Positions 19,296-21,185 of a stretch of DNA of 21,185 nt are shown here, one piece after another; positions within the stretch are counted from its first letter, which is position 1, and each line of letters starts with the position of its first letter. Position numbers and translations under genes: made by a program. A model generated the notes under the pieces. It saw only the letters and a list, made by a program, of their open reading frames with translations. It had not been told where the DNA came from and did no database searches. Source of the DNA: Cyanobacteria bacterium UBA5018 (GTDB lineage Bacteria > Cyanobacteriota > Cyanobacteriia > PCC-6307 > Cyanobiaceae); contig DGYA01000114.1 of assembly GCA_002396505.1 (NCBI GenBank), positions 1 through 21,185 on the forward strand. The letters are read 5' to 3'.

Positions 19296-20492
19296 GTGCC
19301 TTTCCCGCTGTTCACCACGCCGCCGCTGGCCTGCCTGCTGCTGGCCTTGGCCCTGCTGGCGGCAGCCCTGCTGGTGCTGGAACTGCGTCATCGACTGCGA
19401 CCCGCCTCACCCCTGGTGCTCAGCGCCGGCGACTGGCGGGTGCAACGGCAGGAGAGCGGCGTGCAGGTGCAGGGCACGATTGCGATCTCCAACCCCCACC
19501 GACGCATGGAGGTGTTTGTGCCGGAATTGAGCCTGCGGCCCACCCTGCTGGGCCGGGCTTCCCTGCAGGGAGTAGAGATAAAAAGCCAGGTGATCAGCCG
19601 CCATCCGGATGAGCCAGCGCGGCCGGATAACTATTGGTTTGCCTATATCGTTAAAGCGGGCAAGAGCACCTCAGCCCAGGTGAAGCTCTCGATCACCGCG
19701 CCCGAGGGGCTGGATCTGCCCAAGCTGCTGGACACCCTCTGGCTGGAGATCCTCTGGGTGAATTACGGGCCCTTCGGGCGGCTGAGGCGCCGCGATGGCC
19801 TGCTGGTGCCCCTGCGGCGCCCAGCCCCAGCCAACCCCGCCCAGGCCCAGTGGCTGGCGGGGGAAGACTGCCAGGTGCTGCCGATTCGCACCCACCTGCT
19901 GGGGGTGCTCGATGACCCTGCCGCCGTGTTGCGGCATTACGCCGGCGCAGTGCTGCAGCCGGGGGATGTGCTCACCATCGGCGAAACGCCGCTGGCGGTG
20001 ATCCAGGGGCGCTATCACCATCCCGAAACCGTGGCGCCCTCCTGCCTGGCTCGGTTGCTGTGTCGGGCCTTCCATCCCACCAGCTCCCTGGCCACCGCCT
20101 GCGGCATGCAGAGCCTGATCGACCTGGTGGGGCCCGCCCGGGTGCTGCTGGCCTGGCTGATCGGCACCGCCCTCAAGCTGGTGGGCCTCAAGGGCTGGTT
20201 CTACCGGCTGGCGGGTGAACAGGCACGCCTGATCGACGACATCACCGGCACCACCCCCCCCTACGACCAAACCATCGTGCTCGGCCCAGATCAGCCGGGC
20301 CCCTTCTGTGCCGCCATGGCCCGGGAGCTGGGGGTGGCGGTGGCCGTGGTGGACGTCAACGACCTGGGCCGGGTGAAGGTGCTGGCCGCCAGCCAGGGCT
20401 GCGATGAAGCGCTGCTGATGCGGGCCCTGCGGCCCAATCCAGCCGGCAATGCCAACCAGCGCACCCCCCTGGTGCTGATCAGACCAGCTTGA
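19296..20492 (+). CDS. Cyanobacterial F420-0:gamma-glutamyl ligase-like membrane protein
   Basis: 398 aa. An N-terminal membrane segment (LACLLLALALLAAALLVLEL) is followed by a beta-rich part of about 150 residues and then a domain resembling F420-0:gamma-glutamyl ligase (CofE-like). Stretches that I recognise from cyanobacterial homologues are IRTHLLGVLDDPAAVLRHYA, GDVLTIGETPLAVIQGRYHH, ATACGMQSLIDLVGPARVLL, LAGEQARLIDDITGTTPPYD and RPNPAGNANQRTPLVLIR. Picocyanobacteria are not known to make complete F420, so the annotated reaction may be wrong and the substrate unknown. The ATG at 19296 puts the membrane helix at the N-terminus. It is followed by the GNAT gene on the same strand after 185 bp. 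Confidence 0.82.
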   Translation: MPFPLFTTPPLACLLLALALLAAALLVLELRHRLRPASPLVLSAGDWRVQRQESGVQVQGTIAISNPHRRMEVFVPELSLRPTLLGRASLQGVEIKSQVISRHPDEPARPDNYWFAYIVKAGKSTSAQVKLSITAPEGLDLPKLLDTLWLEILWVNYGPFGRLRRRDGLLVPLRRPAPANPAQAQWLAGEDCQVLPIRTHLLGVLDDPAAVLRHYAGAVLQPGDVLTIGETPLAVIQGRYHHPETVAPSCLARLLCRAFHPTSSLATACGMQSLIDLVGPARVLLAWLIGTALKLVGLKGWFYRLAGEQARLIDDITGTTPPYDQTIVLGPDQPGPFCAAMARELGVAVAVVDVNDLGRVKVLAASQGCDEALLMRALRPNPAGNANQRTPLVLIRPA

Positions 20493-20634
20493 GCCCAGGC
20501 AGGGGGCCCCGATCCAGCTGGGCTTCAGCTAGCGAGCTGCATCAGCTGTGGCAGGGGCAATTCTGAGCGGTTCAGCTCGGGATAGCTGAATTCTGAGCTT
20601 TGGGTTCTGGACGGGTCAGCTCTGGAGAGATCGA

Positions 20635-20640
20635 TACAAT
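20635..20640 (+). promoter_or_regulatory. Possible -10 element for the GNAT gene
   Basis: TACAAT 38 bp upstream of the GNAT start codon, in the 185-bp gap after the F420-ligase-like gene. No convincing -35 lies 16-18 bp upstream. The gap also holds two copies of AATTCTGAGC. Confidence 0.3.
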
Positions 20641-20677
20641 GGGTTCTTAGTGACGACCTTCCCCGCGACCCCTCGCC

Positions 20678-21185
20678 ATGAGCCGCGAACCATGGCGTGA
20701 CCACTGGCGGATCGAGGAGCTCCAGGGCTGGCACCTCAGCCTGCTCAAAGATCCGGTGTTTTTGCCCCTGCGACCGCTGCTCCAGCGGGCCCTCTGGCTG
20801 AACTTGCCGGAACATCTGATCCAGCTGCTGGCCCAGCGAGCCCCGCTCGCTCCCCAGGTGCTGGTGGCCTTCGCTCCCCACAGTCAGGACAGCATCGGCC
20901 TGATCGTTAGCCGCCGCTTGAACCGCAGTGGCAGCTGCTGGCAGCTGCAACACCTGCGCACCACGATCGCCGCCGATCGTCGTCGTCTCGGCCAGGCCCT
21001 GGTGCAGGAGGCGATCGCCCGCGGACGTGGTGCCAGCAGTTGGATCGCCGAGGCCTCCAGCCAGGACAGCGCCAAGCTCGCCCTACTGCGGGAACTGGGC
21101 TTCCAGCCCCTGCGCAGCGATCAGCTCTGGCTATGGCAGCCAGAAGCCTCCAGCGAACCACCACCGCCACAGCCGCAGTCACCGC
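20678..21185 (+). CDS. GNAT-family N-acetyltransferase (3' end missing)
   Basis: Starts at the ATG at 20678 (SREPWRDHWRIEELQGWHLS) and stays open to the window edge, giving 169 codons. The acetyltransferase core appears from SIGLIVSRRLNRSGSCWQLQ, then a CoA-binding-like segment TTIAADRRRLGQALVQEAIA, and RGASSWIAEASSQDSAKLAL leading into LLRELGFQPLRSDQLWLW, the usual GNAT beta4-alpha3-beta5-alpha4 order. The classic Arg/Gln-x-x-Gly-x-Gly/Ala loop is present in weakened form (RRRLGQA). After the core the sequence turns Pro/Ser/Gln-rich, so a linker to further sequence beyond the window is likely. Substrate unknown. Members of this type are common in Synechococcus. Confidence 0.75.
   Translation, partial: MSREPWRDHWRIEELQGWHLSLLKDPVFLPLRPLLQRALWLNLPEHLIQLLAQRAPLAPQVLVAFAPHSQDSIGLIVSRRLNRSGSCWQLQHLRTTIAADRRRLGQALVQEAIARGRGASSWIAEASSQDSAKLALLRELGFQPLRSDQLWLWQPEASSEPPPPQPQSP

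Noticed and set aside
21011..21018. HIP1-like GCGATCGC palindrome
   Set aside because: A single copy noticed inside the GNAT gene; no enrichment in this window, so it is not informative.

Overview
The window looks like chromosomal DNA of a high-GC picocyanobacterium of the Synechococcus/Cyanobium lineage. Indicators are family membership and the dense gene packing: a DUF3531 protein, a CPP1-like membrane protein with a degenerate J-like domain, a DUF92/VTE6-type kinase, the cyanobacterial F420-ligase-like membrane protein, a compact type III sigma factor, a FurA-like regulator, and a small protein ending in a basic Pro/Asn-rich motif. The genus call is inference. No rRNA, tRNA, CRISPR array, prophage or intact transposase was found.

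Layout. 1-1414: end of a phosphonate-type ABC permease overlapping a GDSL/SGNH hydrolase. 1412-2190: a gene-free repeat island (a miniature inverted-repeat element, a 7-bp tandem array, a 19-bp tandem array). 2449-5461: sigma factor and DUF92 kinase (convergent, overlapping), an Ala/Pro-rich small protein and rsmE (convergent, overlapping). 5462-5840: structured rsmE leader, second copy of the miniature element, 16-bp tandem array. 5829-8949: DUF3531, then divergently an ECF-like ATPase and hslO, then CPP1-like and a 76-aa protein. 9095-11176: prfC flanked on both sides by tandem repeats. 11177-14703: two small unknown proteins, a divergent fur gene, and a two-gene operon of secreted Gly-rich and Cys-containing proteins. 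14969-15118: a 49-aa membrane mini-protein. 15340-17587: csaB-like pyruvyltransferase and an MDR oxidoreductase. 17692-18806: Hint-domain gene with its own terminator. 19296-21185: F420-ligase-like protein and a truncated GNAT acetyltransferase.

Functionally most genes are housekeeping or accessory: translation (rsmE, prfC), redox chaperoning (hslO), photosynthesis-related membrane function (CPP1-like, VTE6-like), gene regulation (sigma factor, fur), transport (phnE, ECF-like ATPase) and envelope chemistry (csaB, secreted proteins). I see no defence island or biosynthetic cluster.

The most unusual property is an exceptional density of short tandem duplications. Inside genes the unit is a multiple of three (12, 18, 21, 24 bp) and adds peptide repeats; between genes the unit is mostly not a multiple of three (7, 13, 16, 19, 19-20, 28 bp). 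The best case is an oxidoreductase whose conserved N-terminal hexapeptide appears to have multiplied to eight copies. The second notable item is a Hint-domain gene whose N-terminal half is about 43% GC against 62-68% in sampled parts of its Hint half.
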